A DNA stretch of 64,000 nucleotides from Gemmatimonadota bacterium (GTDB taxonomy: Bacteria > Gemmatimonadota > Gemmatimonadetes > Gemmatimonadales > GWC2-71-9), in NCBI GenBank assembly GCA_040388535.1, contig JAZKBR010000002.1:1086838-1150837 (forward strand), read 5' to 3'. Positions 25,151 through 33,922 of the stretch are shown here, piece after piece (within the stretch, counting starts at the first letter, position 1; every line of letters begins with the position of its first letter). Position numbers and translations under genes: made by a program. The notes beneath the pieces were generated by a model. That model did no database searches. It saw only the letters and a list, made by a program, of their open reading frames with translations, and was not told the origin of the DNA.

Positions 25151-27370
25151 ATGACCGCGACGGCCGCAGCTGCCGGGACCCCGCCAGGGGTCGTGCTCGA
25201 CGAGTTTTCGTACGACGATGATATCGTCCGCAAGTTCCTGGTGGCGTGTTTCGCCTGGGGCCTCATCGGGATGCTGGTCGGGCTGCTGATCGCGCTGCAA
25301 CTCGCCGATCATCGCTTCAATCTCGGGCTGCCGTTCACCTCGTTCGGCCGCCTCCGGCCGCTCCACACCAACGCGGTGATCTTCGCGTTCGCGGGGAACG
25401 CCTTCTTCTGTGGCTGCTACTACTCCTCGCAGCGCCTCTTGAAGACACGGATGTTCTCCGACACCCTCAGCCGCGTTCATTTCTGGGGCTGGCAGGCGAT
25501 CATCCTGAGTGCCGCGCTGACGCTCCCCTTTGGCCTGACGCAGGCCAAGGAGTACGCCGAGCTGGAATGGCCGATCGACATCGCGATCGCGGTGGTCTGG
25601 GTGATCTTCGCGGTGAACTTCTTCGGCACGCTGCTGCGCCGCCGGGAACGGCATCTCTACGTCGCGATCTGGTTCTACATTGCCAGCATCGTCACCGTCG
25701 CCGTGCTGCACATCTTCAACAACTTGTCGATCCCGGCGGGGCTCTTCAAGAGCTATTCGATCTACGCCGGCGTGCAAGACGCGTTCATGCAGTGGTGGTA
25801 CGGCCACAACGCCGTCGCGTTCTTCCTGACCACGCCGTTCCTCGGCCTGATGTACTACTTCATGCCGAAGGCGGCCGAGGGACCGGTCTTCTCGTACCGG
25901 CTCTCGATCCTGCACTTCTGGTCGCTGGTCTTCCTTTATATCTGGGCCGGTCCGCACCATCTCCACTATACCGCGCTGCCGGAATGGGCCTCGACGGTGG
26001 GGATGCTCTTCTCGATCATGCTCTGGGCGCCCAGCTGGGGCGGCATGATCAACGGGTTGCTCACCCTGCGCGGCGGCTGGGCCAAGGTGGTCGACGATCC
26101 GATCCTGAAATTCTTCGTTGTCGGCATCACCGCGTACGGCATGTCGACCTTCGAAGGGCCGATGCTCTCGATCAAGAGCGTCAACGCCCTCGCCCACTAT
26201 ACCGACTGGATCATTGCCCACGTCCACACCGGCGCGCTGGGATGGAACGGGTTCATCACCTTCGGAATGATCTACTGGCTGCTGCCGCGCCTCTTCCAGG
26301 CGCCGCTGCACTCGAAGAAGCTGGCGGAAGCCCATTTCTGGGTCGGGACTTTCGGCATCATCCTCTACGTGGTGGCGATCTACAGCGCCGGGGTCACTCA
26401 GGGGCTGATGTGGCGTGCCTTCGATGAAACCGGTCGCCTGATGTATCCGGACTTTGTCGAGACCGTCGCGAAACTGATGCCGATGTACTGGGTGCGGGTC
26501 GCCGGTGGCTCCCTCTATATCGTCGGGATGTTCCTGTTCGGCTACAACATCCTGATGACCTGGCGGAAGCGTCCGGCGAAGTACGAAGTCCCCGTGATCC
26601 GTGCCGCGCCGCTCGCCCCCGCCTTCATGGAGGCGCCCGTCGCGGTCCCGGCTGGCGAGGGATTCATCGGCCGGATCCGGGCGATGCGCTATCACCGTCG
26701 CTGGGAGCGGATGCCTCTCCTCTTCACCGCGCTGACGATTCTCGCGGTCGTGGTGGCCTCGCTCTTCGAGATCCTGCCGACCTTCCTGATTCGCTCCAAC
26801 GTGCCGACGATCGCCTCGGTGAAGCCCTATACACCGCTCGAGCTCTACGGCCGCGACATGTACATCCGCGAGGGGTGCTTCAACTGCCACTCGCAACAGA
26901 TCCGCCCGCTCCGCTATGAGACCGAGCGCTACGGCGAATATTCCAAGCCCGGCGAATTCGTGTACGATCACCCCTTCCTCTGGGGATCACGGCGCCTCGG
27001 CCCCGATCTCGCCCGCGAGGGCGGGAAGTATCCCAACCTCTGGCACGTGCGTCACTTCGCGAACCCGCGCGAGATCGCGGCGCGTTCGATCATGCCGAAC
27101 TACCCGCAGTTCGCCAGCACGGTGATTCCCTGGGACGTAATTCCGAAGCGCGTCGGCGTGATGGCGATGCTCGGCGTGCCCTACGGTGAGGCGGTGACCA
27201 ACGCGATTCCGATGGCGCAGGCACAGGCCCGCGCTCTCGCCGCCGATGTCGCGGCCTCCGGTGGTCCGCGCGGTCTCGAGGACAAGGAGATCATCGCCAT
27301 CGTCGCCTACATCCAGCGCCTCGGCCACGACATCGCCATGAATCGCCCGGCCGCGACGAGGACCCCATGA
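25151..27370 (+). CDS. ccoNO: cbb3 cytochrome oxidase, fused CcoN-CcoO
   Basis: 739 residues from ATG 25151, with GAGG seven bases upstream. Residues 1 to about 490 are the haem-copper subunit CcoN: LRPLHTNAVIF, WWYGHNAVAFFLTTPFLG, GPHHLHYTALPEW and HVHTGALGWNGF supply the haem b, b3 and CuB histidines. From about 530 a membrane helix (LLFTALTILAVVVASLFEILPTF) leads into CcoO with one haem c site (GCFNCHSQQI) and the family block RRLGPDLAREGGKYPNLWH. The two are normally separate genes. The enzyme reduces oxygen with high affinity and pumps protons. It overlaps ccoQ by four bases. Confidence 0.96.
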   Translation: MTATAAAAGTPPGVVLDEFSYDDDIVRKFLVACFAWGLIGMLVGLLIALQLADHRFNLGLPFTSFGRLRPLHTNAVIFAFAGNAFFCGCYYSSQRLLKTRMFSDTLSRVHFWGWQAIILSAALTLPFGLTQAKEYAELEWPIDIAIAVVWVIFAVNFFGTLLRRRERHLYVAIWFYIASIVTVAVLHIFNNLSIPAGLFKSYSIYAGVQDAFMQWWYGHNAVAFFLTTPFLGLMYYFMPKAAEGPVFSYRLSILHFWSLVFLYIWAGPHHLHYTALPEWASTVGMLFSIMLWAPSWGGMINGLLTLRGGWAKVVDDPILKFFVVGITAYGMSTFEGPMLSIKSVNALAHYTDWIIAHVHTGALGWNGFITFGMIYWLLPRLFQAPLHSKKLAEAHFWVGTFGIILYVVAIYSAGVTQGLMWRAFDETGRLMYPDFVETVAKLMPMYWVRVAGGSLYIVGMFLFGYNILMTWRKRPAKYEVPVIRAAPLAPAFMEAPVAVPAGEGFIGRIRAMRYHRRWERMPLLFTALTILAVVVASLFEILPTFLIRSNVPTIASVKPYTPLELYGRDMYIREGCFNCHSQQIRPLRYETERYGEYSKPGEFVYDHPFLWGSRRLGPDLAREGGKYPNLWHVRHFANPREIAARSIMPNYPQFASTVIPWDVIPKRVGVMAMLGVPYGEAVTNAIPMAQAQARALAADVAASGGPRGLEDKEIIAIVAYIQRLGHDIAMNRPAATRTP

Positions 27371-27573
27371 AACTCTCCGACATCATGAGTCATGCGGGAC
27401 TCTCGATCTACGCCGAAGTCGCGCTGGTGCTCTTCCTGGCAGCGTTCTGCGGGATCATCTACTGGGTCTTCCGTCCGGCGTCGGCCGCGACCTGGCAGCG
27501 TGCTGCCCGGCTCCCGCTGGATGATGAAGCGGAGCCGTCCTCTCTTCGTCGTGCAGGAGGCGATCGTGAGTGA
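27367..27573 (+). CDS. ccoQ: cbb3 oxidase small subunit CcoQ
   Basis: 68 residues. One transmembrane helix (YAEVALVLFLAAFCGIIYWVF) followed by RPASAATWQRAARLPLDD, matching the CcoQ pattern of a helix then a short charged tail. It stabilises the oxidase complex. Overlaps ccoNO (ATGA) and ccoP (eight bases). Confidence 0.88.
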   Translation: MKLSDIMSHAGLSIYAEVALVLFLAAFCGIIYWVFRPASAATWQRAARLPLDDEAEPSSLRRAGGDRE

Positions 27574-28120
27574 ACAGGACCGGATCATCGAACACAGCTA
27601 CGACGGGATTCAGGAGTACGACAATCCGATGCCGGCGTGGTGGGTCACCATCTTCTGGGCGACGATCATCTTCTCGGCGATCTACGCCGTCAACCGCTTC
27701 GGGATCGGGGCGGGGAAGGGGCGGATCGCCGAATACGAAGCCGAGATGGCCGCGGCGCGGAAGGCACACCCGCCCGAGGCACCGAGTATCACGCCGGAGC
27801 AGCTGCTCGCGCTCGCCGCGTCGCCGGAGCGCGTACACGAAGGGCAGGAAATCTTCGCCAAGAACTGCAGCGCCTGTCATGCGACGGACGGCGGCGGAAT
27901 CATCGGCCCTAACCTCACTGATGACGCGTGGATTCACGGCGGCCGGATCGAGCAGATCCACACGACCATCAACGGTGGCGTGCTCGCCAAGGGGATGCCA
28001 GCGTGGGGCCAGATCCTGAAGCCGAAAGACATCGATGAGGTGACGGCCTACGTGTGGTCGCTGCATGGCAGTCGTCCGGCGAAGCCGAAGGCGCCGGAAG
28101 GCGAGGTGATGGCCCGGTGA
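27566..28120 (+). CDS. ccoP: cbb3 oxidase subunit CcoP with a single haem c
   Basis: 184 residues from GTG 27566, with AGGAGG at 27555-27560. The N-terminal signature YDGIQEYDNPMPAWW and one membrane helix are typical of CcoP. Only one CxxCH (CSACHATDGGGIIGPNL) is present, with the axial Met in KGMPAWG, whereas classical CcoP has two haem sites and is longer. It delivers electrons to CcoO. The one-haem form is a real feature of the gene, since the frame is intact and ends in the four-base overlap with ccoG. Confidence 0.93.
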   Translation: MSEQDRIIEHSYDGIQEYDNPMPAWWVTIFWATIIFSAIYAVNRFGIGAGKGRIAEYEAEMAAARKAHPPEAPSITPEQLLALAASPERVHEGQEIFAKNCSACHATDGGGIIGPNLTDDAWIHGGRIEQIHTTINGGVLAKGMPAWGQILKPKDIDEVTAYVWSLHGSRPAKPKAPEGEVMAR

Positions 28121-29511
28121 CTGCCCCCGCCGCTCGCGGACGCGTGTTGCCGACCCTGAACGAAGACGGGTCGCGCAACTGGTTGCGCCCGAAGCTCTCC
28201 ACCGGGTCGTGGTTCAACCGGCGGCGGATCGTGGCCTATATCCTCGTCATCGTATTCATCGGCCTGCCGCACGCGACCATCCGCGGCAAGCCGGCAATCC
28301 TGCTCGACGTGCCGCGCCGGCAGTTCACCATCCTCGGCAGCACCTTCCTGCCAACCGACACGCTCCTGCTGATGCTGCTGCTGGCAAGCGTCGTGATCGC
28401 GATCTTCCTCTTCTCGGCGCTCTTCGGGCGGGTCTGGTGTGGCTGGGCCTGTCCGCAGACGGTCTATCTGGAGTTTCTCTACCGGCCGATCGAGCGTCTC
28501 TTCGAGGGCGGGCGCAGTGGCTCGCTCCAGCTCGACAAGCGTGGCGCGCACCTGCATCCTCGTCGGCTGGCCAAGTACGCTGTTTACCTCGCACTTTCGC
28601 TCCTGCTGGCGCACACCTTCCTGGCGTATTTCGTCGGGACCGAGGCGCTCGAACGCTGGGTGCGACTCTCGCCGGTGGAGCATCCCACGCCGTTCCTGGT
28701 GATGGCAGTGACTACCGCGCTCATCTTCACCGACTTCACCTGGTTCCGGGAGCAGACCTGCCTGATCGCCTGCCCCTACGGCCGGTGGCAGTCGGCCCTG
28801 CTCGACCGACAGTCGCTGGTCGTGGCCTACGACTACAACCGCGGCGAACCACGGGCGCGCGGCAAGGAGCGCGCGACAAACGCAGGCGATTGCATCGACT
28901 GCCACGCCTGCGTCACGACCTGTCCGACCGGCATCGATATCCGCAACGGCCTGCAGATGGAGTGTGTCCACTGCACCCAGTGCATGGATGCCTGTGATGC
29001 CATCATGGACCAGGTGGGGAAGCCGCGCGGCCTGATTCGCTACAGCTCGGGCGATGCGCTGGCCGGCAAGCCGCGGCACCTGCTCCGACCGCGTGTGGTG
29101 CTTTACCCGCTCGCGCTCACGCTGTTCTTCGGCGGGTTTCTGTACGCCCTGGGCACGCGCCCTGCTGCGGATGTCACCCTGCTTCGCTCACAGGCCGAGC
29201 CGTTCCGGATCGAGCAGGATGGCCGGATCGCAAACCAGATCCGCGTCCGGATCGGCAATCGCAGCCGCGTGCCACACGCATATCGGATCGACGTACGCGG
29301 CGCGGACGATGGCGAGGTCATTGCGCCCGAGAATCCGGTGCAGGTCAATGCCAACGATCTCCGGACCACGTCGCTCTTCGTACTGCTGCCGCGCACGGCG
29401 TTCCGCAACGGCCGGCGCGACATCACCGTGCGCATTCGCGCCGGTGAGACCTTCTCTGCCGAATACCCCTTCAACCTGATGGGACCGACCGCCGGCCCCG
29501 GGAAGCCCTGA
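28117..29511 (+). CDS. ccoG: cbb3 assembly ferredoxin-like protein CcoG
   Basis: 464 residues from GTG 28117, overlapping ccoP by GTGA. Several membrane helices with the WCGWACPQTVYLEF motif are followed by two [4Fe-4S] clusters (CIDCHACVTTCP and CVHCTQCMDAC), another helix and a C-terminal Ig-like domain. CcoG reduces copper for the oxidase active site. All Cys ligands expected of the family are present. Confidence 0.95.
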   Translation: MTAPAARGRVLPTLNEDGSRNWLRPKLSTGSWFNRRRIVAYILVIVFIGLPHATIRGKPAILLDVPRRQFTILGSTFLPTDTLLLMLLLASVVIAIFLFSALFGRVWCGWACPQTVYLEFLYRPIERLFEGGRSGSLQLDKRGAHLHPRRLAKYAVYLALSLLLAHTFLAYFVGTEALERWVRLSPVEHPTPFLVMAVTTALIFTDFTWFREQTCLIACPYGRWQSALLDRQSLVVAYDYNRGEPRARGKERATNAGDCIDCHACVTTCPTGIDIRNGLQMECVHCTQCMDACDAIMDQVGKPRGLIRYSSGDALAGKPRHLLRPRVVLYPLALTLFFGGFLYALGTRPAADVTLLRSQAEPFRIEQDGRIANQIRVRIGNRSRVPHAYRIDVRGADDGEVIAPENPVQVNANDLRTTSLFVLLPRTAFRNGRRDITVRIRAGETFSAEYPFNLMGPTAGPGKP

Positions 29512-30047
29512 TGGCGTGGATCAGGAAGGATCGCATCTGGCCGACGATCGTCATCACTGTCCTGGGAGCGAACGTGGTGTTGGGCATCGTGCTCGCGCGA
29601 GTGGCCAACAGTGACAGTCATTTTGCCGTCGAACCGGACTACTACCGCAAGGCAGTCGGCTGGGATTCGACCATGGCACAAGGAAGCCGGAACCATGCTC
29701 TCGGTTGGCAGGTGATTCCGCACATCGGGCCGGTCGCATCACGAGGGACCACGCCGCTCGAGCTCGAGATCCGGGATGCCACGGGTGAGCCCCTGGTGGG
29801 TGCCACGGTCTCCGTCGACGCGATGGCGGTCGCCTATGCCAACGACGCGGAGCAGCGTGACCTCCCGGCCACCGCACAGCCGGGACACTATGCCGCCCCC
29901 GTGAACATGGCACATACCGGGCTCTGGGAGTACCGGGTCTCGGCCTTCCGCGGCACGGAACGCTTCACGGCAAACCTCCGCCTCGATCTTTCAACAACCG
30001 CAGCCGCACAGGTAGTGGTCTCGCGCCCCGGTGACGCCCCACGATGA
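29511..30047 (+). CDS. ccoH: FixH/CcoH-family assembly protein
   Basis: 178 residues. One N-terminal helix (IWPTIVITVLGANVVLGIVLA), the FixH hallmark EPDYYRKAVGWD and a periplasmic Ig-like domain (PLELEIRDATGEPLVGATVSVD). Needed for assembly of cbb3 oxidase. It overlaps ccoG by one base and the next gene by four. Confidence 0.88.
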   Translation: MAWIRKDRIWPTIVITVLGANVVLGIVLARVANSDSHFAVEPDYYRKAVGWDSTMAQGSRNHALGWQVIPHIGPVASRGTTPLELEIRDATGEPLVGATVSVDAMAVAYANDAEQRDLPATAQPGHYAAPVNMAHTGLWEYRVSAFRGTERFTANLRLDLSTTAAAQVVVSRPGDAPR

Positions 30048-30778
30048 CCCTCGCGCTCGCCGTGCTGGTGGCATCGCTGCTCGGGAGCGTCCATTGCGTG
30101 GCGATGTGCAGCGGCTTCAGTTGCCTCTATGCCCCGGCCGGTGCGAACTGGCGTGATACCAGGTCGGCGCACACCGCGTATCATCTCGGCCGGTTGATCG
30201 CCTATCTGCTCCTCGGCATCGTCGCGGGCCTGCTCGGCGCGGGGTTCGATCGGACCGGTGCACTCGCGGGAGTGAGTGGCATCGCGGCAATTGTTGCTGC
30301 CATGTTGCTGACGGTGTGGGGCGCAAACGCCGTGCTGGTCGCGCTCGGGCAGCGCGCGGTGGTGGTGCGGCCCCCGGCGGGGTGGCAACGCGCGATGGGG
30401 AGCGTACTGCAGCGGTTCAGGGACGCCACGCCGATCGTGCGTGCGGCTGCGACCGGCCTCTGCACGAGTGTGCTGCCGTGCGGCTGGCTCTACGCCTTCG
30501 TGGTCGTCGCGAGCGGCAGTGGTTCGCCGTGGCGCGGGGCCGCCCTGATGTCGGTCTTCTGGCTCGGCACGCTGCCCCTGATGCTCACGGCGGCGGCGGG
30601 ACTGCAGCGAATCAACGGCGCGGTGCGCGCCCGATTGCCGCTCCTGAGTGCGACCACCATCCTGCTGCTTGGTACCTTCTCGCTCGCGGCGCATCTGGGG
30701 CTCCTCCCGATGCAGTGGCTCCATGCCCTCCTTCCGGCGACCCCGATGGCCGGGATGTCGCACGGACCACAGCCGTGA
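30044..30778 (+). CDS. SafE/DsbD_2-like membrane protein of the cco operon
   Basis: 244 residues, about six membrane helices. The N-terminal motif GSVHCVAMCSGF (usually HCxGMCGG) and the middle motif TGLCTSVLPCGWLYAF place conserved Cys residues in two helices, as in the DsbD_2 family that usually sits in cco operons and is thought to move copper or reductant for oxidase assembly. C-terminus is Met/His-rich (MAGMSHGPQP). The exact cargo is not known. Confidence 0.82.
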   Translation: MTLALAVLVASLLGSVHCVAMCSGFSCLYAPAGANWRDTRSAHTAYHLGRLIAYLLLGIVAGLLGAGFDRTGALAGVSGIAAIVAAMLLTVWGANAVLVALGQRAVVVRPPAGWQRAMGSVLQRFRDATPIVRAAATGLCTSVLPCGWLYAFVVVASGSGSPWRGAALMSVFWLGTLPLMLTAAAGLQRINGAVRARLPLLSATTILLLGTFSLAAHLGLLPMQWLHALLPATPMAGMSHGPQP

Positions 30779-33246
30779 GCACGACCCAGTTGGGGGTCGC
30801 ATGTGCACACTGCGGACTCGCGGTCCCCCCGGCGCTGCTCGACGTCGCGGGCGGACCCTCCTTCTGCTGCAACGGCTGCGCGGCGGTGTTCGAGATCCTC
30901 CGGCACCACGGGCTCTCGCGCTACTACGGCTTTCGCGAGCGGCGCGGTGCGGCGGTGCGGAGCAGCGGGCGGAGCTTCGAGGAATTCGATCACCCCGCGT
31001 TCGCCGAGCTCTACGTGCAGCCCATGCCGGATGGCCGGGCGGTGACCGAGCTCTACCTCGAGGGCGTGCACTGCGCGTCGTGCGTCTGGCTGGTTGAGCG
31101 CGTCCCGTTGCTGGTGCCAGGGGTCGTGCGCGCCGAACTTGATGTGCGACGGTCGCTGGCGCGGATCGAATGGGATCCGCACCAGCTGATGCTATCGCAG
31201 GTCGCCCGCACGCTCGATCAGCTGGGCTACACGCCGCATCCGTTCCGGGGTGTCGCGCGCGATGCGATGCGCCGTCGTGAAGACCGCGCCATGCTCGCGC
31301 GAATCGGTGTCGCCGGAGCGATCGCCGGCAACGTCATGCTCCCGGCGCTGGCCCTGTACTCCGGCGAGTTCCACGGGATGGAAGTGGCCTACACCGGTCT
31401 CTTCCGGTGGGTGTCGCTGCTGCTCACCATTCCGGCGCTTCTCTTTCCCGGTCGAATCTTTTTCACTGGTGCCCTCGCGGCGTTGCGCACCCGACGGCTC
31501 CATATGGACCTCCCGATTGCTCTCGCCCTCGGTGCCGGATTCCTGCGCGGTGCGATCAACACCGTTGCCGATAGCGGGCCGATCTACTTCGATGGTGTCA
31601 CGGTGCTGATCTTCGCGCTGCTGGCGGGGCGATTTCTCCAGCTGCGAGGTCAGCGCGCCGCCGCCGACGCAGCCGAACTTCTCTATTCGCTCACCCCCGA
31701 TTCAGCGCGCGTCTGCGATGCCGATGGAACCGAGCGGCTGGTACCGGCGACGGCGCTGCTCCCCGGCATGCAGATCCGGGTGCGCGCGGGCGAGAATTTC
31801 CCGGCGGATGGTGAGGTGTGCGAGGGCGCCACGACCGTCAATACGGCACTGCTCACTGGCGAGTCCCGACCCGTCTCGATCGGCCCCGGTGCGGCGGTGC
31901 ACGCGGGCACGCTCAACGTGGCCGCACCAGTGACCGTGCGCGTCGATCAGGCTGGCAGTGCGAGCCGGCTGGCGCGACTGCTCCGCCAGGTCGAGGAGAG
32001 TGCACTTCGTCGGGTTCCGGTGGTGGCCACGGCCGACCGGATGGCCGGATGGTTCATCGCCGCGGTGCTCCTGCTCGCGACGATCACTTTTCTGATCTGG
32101 CACGTGCGGAATCCGGCCGCCGCATGGGACAACGCCATCGCCCTGCTGATCGTGACCTGCCCCTGCGCGCTGGCACTCGCGACGCCGCTCGCGGTGTCGG
32201 TCGCCGTCGGCCGTGCGGCCGGGTGCGGCATCTACATCAAGGGCGGCGATGTCCTCGAACTCCTCGCGACGCCGGGGCACCTGGTGCTCGACAAGACCGG
32301 GACCCTGACCGAGGGACGCCTCGCGCTTGCGGAATGGCATGGTGACGAGCGCAGTCGCGCGATGGTGCTCGGTCTCGAGGCGGGTTCATCGCATCCCATC
32401 GCCGATGGCTTTCGTCGCGCCTGGCCTGGGCTCACCCTGCCGGCGGTCGAAGCGGTCGCTCATCATGTCGGGGGTGGCATCACCGGTCGCATTGCCGGGA
32501 GTGAGGTGGTGGTCGGCTCGCCGCGATTTGTCGAGCGTCGCGCCACGGGCGTCGAGCCCTGGCTCGATCGCCTCGCGGATCCGACGCTCACTCCCGTGCT
32601 GGTCGCGATTGATGGCGTGGTGCTCGCGGTCGCCGGACTTGGCGACCAGATTCGCAGCGGCGTCGCCGGCGCGCTCGACGCGCTGCGGAGCCGCGGCTGG
32701 ACCACGACCCTCCTCTCGGGCGATGACCCGGCGGTGGCGCGTGCGGTCGGGTCGCAGCTCGGCTTCAAACCGGCAGATGTCATCGGCGGGGCGACGCCAG
32801 AGGCAAAGCTGGCACGGGTAGCGGCGTGGCGCGCGGCGGGTAATACCGTGGTGATGGTCGGTGACGGCGTCAACGACGCCGCGGCCATCGCGGCCGCGCA
32901 CGTCGGAATCGGCGTACATGGTGGCGCGGAGGCGTGTCTCGCCACGGCCGACGTCTATCTCACCGAACCCGGGCTGGCGCCGCTGGTGCGACTGATGACC
33001 GGATCGGAGCGGACGCTCCGGGTGATTCGCCGCAATATCGGCTGGGCGCTTGCCTACAATGCGATCGGACTCACCCTGGCGATGACCGGGAAGATCTCGC
33101 CGCTCATCGCGGCCATCATGATGCCGCTCAGTTCGCTCACCGTCGTGCTGCGCAGCTGGCTCGGCACGACCTTCACCGGCTCGCGGCCGGAGCCACGCCA
33201 CGTGCTCGTCGAAACGGCGCCACGGGCCCGCGAGGTCGCCGCATGA
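30775..33246 (+). CDS. ccoI: Copper P1B-type ATPase for cbb3 assembly
   Basis: 823 residues from GTG 30775, overlapping the previous stop. The N-terminal Cys-rich segment (CAHCGLAVP, FCCNGCAAVF) is followed by a heavy-metal domain with HCASCVW. The membrane metal site is TCPCALALATP; phosphorylation DKTGTLTEG; nucleotide binding SSHPIADG; hinge GDGVNDAAAIAA. This matches CcoI/CtpA, which exports copper to the periplasm for the oxidase. ccoS follows with a four-base overlap. Confidence 0.95.
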   Translation: MSTTQLGVACAHCGLAVPPALLDVAGGPSFCCNGCAAVFEILRHHGLSRYYGFRERRGAAVRSSGRSFEEFDHPAFAELYVQPMPDGRAVTELYLEGVHCASCVWLVERVPLLVPGVVRAELDVRRSLARIEWDPHQLMLSQVARTLDQLGYTPHPFRGVARDAMRRREDRAMLARIGVAGAIAGNVMLPALALYSGEFHGMEVAYTGLFRWVSLLLTIPALLFPGRIFFTGALAALRTRRLHMDLPIALALGAGFLRGAINTVADSGPIYFDGVTVLIFALLAGRFLQLRGQRAAADAAELLYSLTPDSARVCDADGTERLVPATALLPGMQIRVRAGENFPADGEVCEGATTVNTALLTGESRPVSIGPGAAVHAGTLNVAAPVTVRVDQAGSASRLARLLRQVEESALRRVPVVATADRMAGWFIAAVLLLATITFLIWHVRNPAAAWDNAIALLIVTCPCALALATPLAVSVAVGRAAGCGIYIKGGDVLELLATPGHLVLDKTGTLTEGRLALAEWHGDERSRAMVLGLEAGSSHPIADGFRRAWPGLTLPAVEAVAHHVGGGITGRIAGSEVVVGSPRFVERRATGVEPWLDRLADPTLTPVLVAIDGVVLAVAGLGDQIRSGVAGALDALRSRGWTTTLLSGDDPAVARAVGSQLGFKPADVIGGATPEAKLARVAAWRAAGNTVVMVGDGVNDAAAIAAAHVGIGVHGGAEACLATADVYLTEPGLAPLVRLMTGSERTLRVIRRNIGWALAYNAIGLTLAMTGKISPLIAAIMMPLSSLTVVLRSWLGTTFTGSRPEPRHVLVETAPRAREVAA

Positions 33247-33398
33247 GTGTCCTCTTTCTCGTCGTGCCACTCGCCTTGGTGCTCGTGGCACTCGCTGTCG
33301 GCGCCTTCCTTTGGTCGTCGCGCAGCGGACAGTTCGACGATCTCGACACGCCGGCGCTGCGGGTGCTGCATGATGAGGAGACGGGTGACGGAGGGTGA
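33243..33398 (+). CDS. ccoS: cbb3 maturation protein CcoS
   Basis: 51 residues, starting at ATG 33243 inside the ccoI stop (ATGA). One membrane helix (LFLVVPLALVLVALAVGAFLW) followed by the CcoS signature SRSGQFDDLDTPALRVLHDE. Required for copper or haem insertion. Ends in ETGDGG and a stop that touches the left arm of the inverted heptamer repeat. Confidence 0.92.
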   Translation: MSVLFLVVPLALVLVALAVGAFLWSSRSGQFDDLDTPALRVLHDEETGDGG

Positions 33399-33464
33399 AG
33401 CGAGAAGGGAGAAGGTGAAGGGAGAAGGGTGACAGCTCCCTTCTCCCTTCACCCTTCTCGCTTC
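33397..33464. repeat. Inverted GAGAAGG-type repeat between convergent genes
   Basis: The left arm 33397-33429 is built of GAGAAGG and GTGAAGG-like units; the right arm 33438-33464 is its complement, lacking one heptamer-sized piece. The loop is about eight bases. It lies exactly between the convergent ccoS and S4 genes and probably terminates both. Confidence 0.85.
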
Positions 33465-33468
33465 TCGT

Positions 33469-33870
33469 CTATCTCCCTCTCAACTTATCGAGGGCGCGTC
33501 TGTCCTTCTTGCTCGGCTTGCCCTCGTCGAACTCCATCGCCGGCGCGAGACGCAGCATTTCGGCGTGACGCGCCCGCGCCGCGACGGACGCGACGGTTTC
33601 CTCGAAGAGCGCCGCGGCCTGGGTGGCGCTGCCGCGTCGCTCCGCCAACCCGGTCACCTGCACGATGTGTTCGAACGGCCCGAGTCGGACCCGGATCAGG
33701 TCGCCGCGCTGGATGGTCTTGGCCGGCTTGGGGTGTTCACCGTTGACCTCGACCTTTCCGCCGGCCACGGCTTCCGTCGCGGCTGAACGCGTCTTGTAGA
33801 AACGGGCCGCCCAGAGCCATTTGTCGAGGCGGACTTTCGTCGCGCTCTCTTCCGATCCCTTGCCTGCCAT
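33469..33870 (-). CDS. S4-domain RNA-binding protein (Hsp15-like)
   Basis: 133 residues. An S4 domain at the N-terminus (KVRLDKWLWAARFYKTRSAATEAVAGGKVEVNG) is followed by a basic tail (KPSKKDRRALDKLRGR), matching the heat-shock protein 15/HslR family that binds stalled 50S subunits. Start is ATG 33870; a hairpin at 33872-33905 lies directly before it. Confidence 0.85.
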   Translation of the reverse strand: MAGKGSEESATKVRLDKWLWAARFYKTRSAATEAVAGGKVEVNGEHPKPAKTIQRGDLIRVRLGPFEHIVQVTGLAERRGSATQAAALFEETVASVAARARHAEMLRLAPAMEFDEGKPSKKDRRALDKLRGR

Positions 33871-33871
33871 G

Positions 33872-33905
33872 CTGGTACCCCCCGGGCGAAAAGCCCCTGT
33901 ACCAG
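33872..33905. promoter_or_regulatory. Two-part hairpin between divergent genes
   Basis: CTGGTAC (33872-33878) pairs with GTACCAG (33899-33905), and inside it GGGC pairs with GCCC around GAAAA. It sits one base from the S4 start codon and upstream of the histidine kinase; could be an operator or leader structure. Confidence 0.45.
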
Positions 33906-33922
33906 ATCATATTACCTGTCTC

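Noticed and set aside
24554-26971. Very long open frame (805 codons) on the minus strand opposite the Met/His gene and ccoNO
   Set aside because: It mirrors the codon structure of two well-supported genes; composition is Arg/His/Glu-rich as expected of a GC-rich antisense frame, with no recognisable domain.
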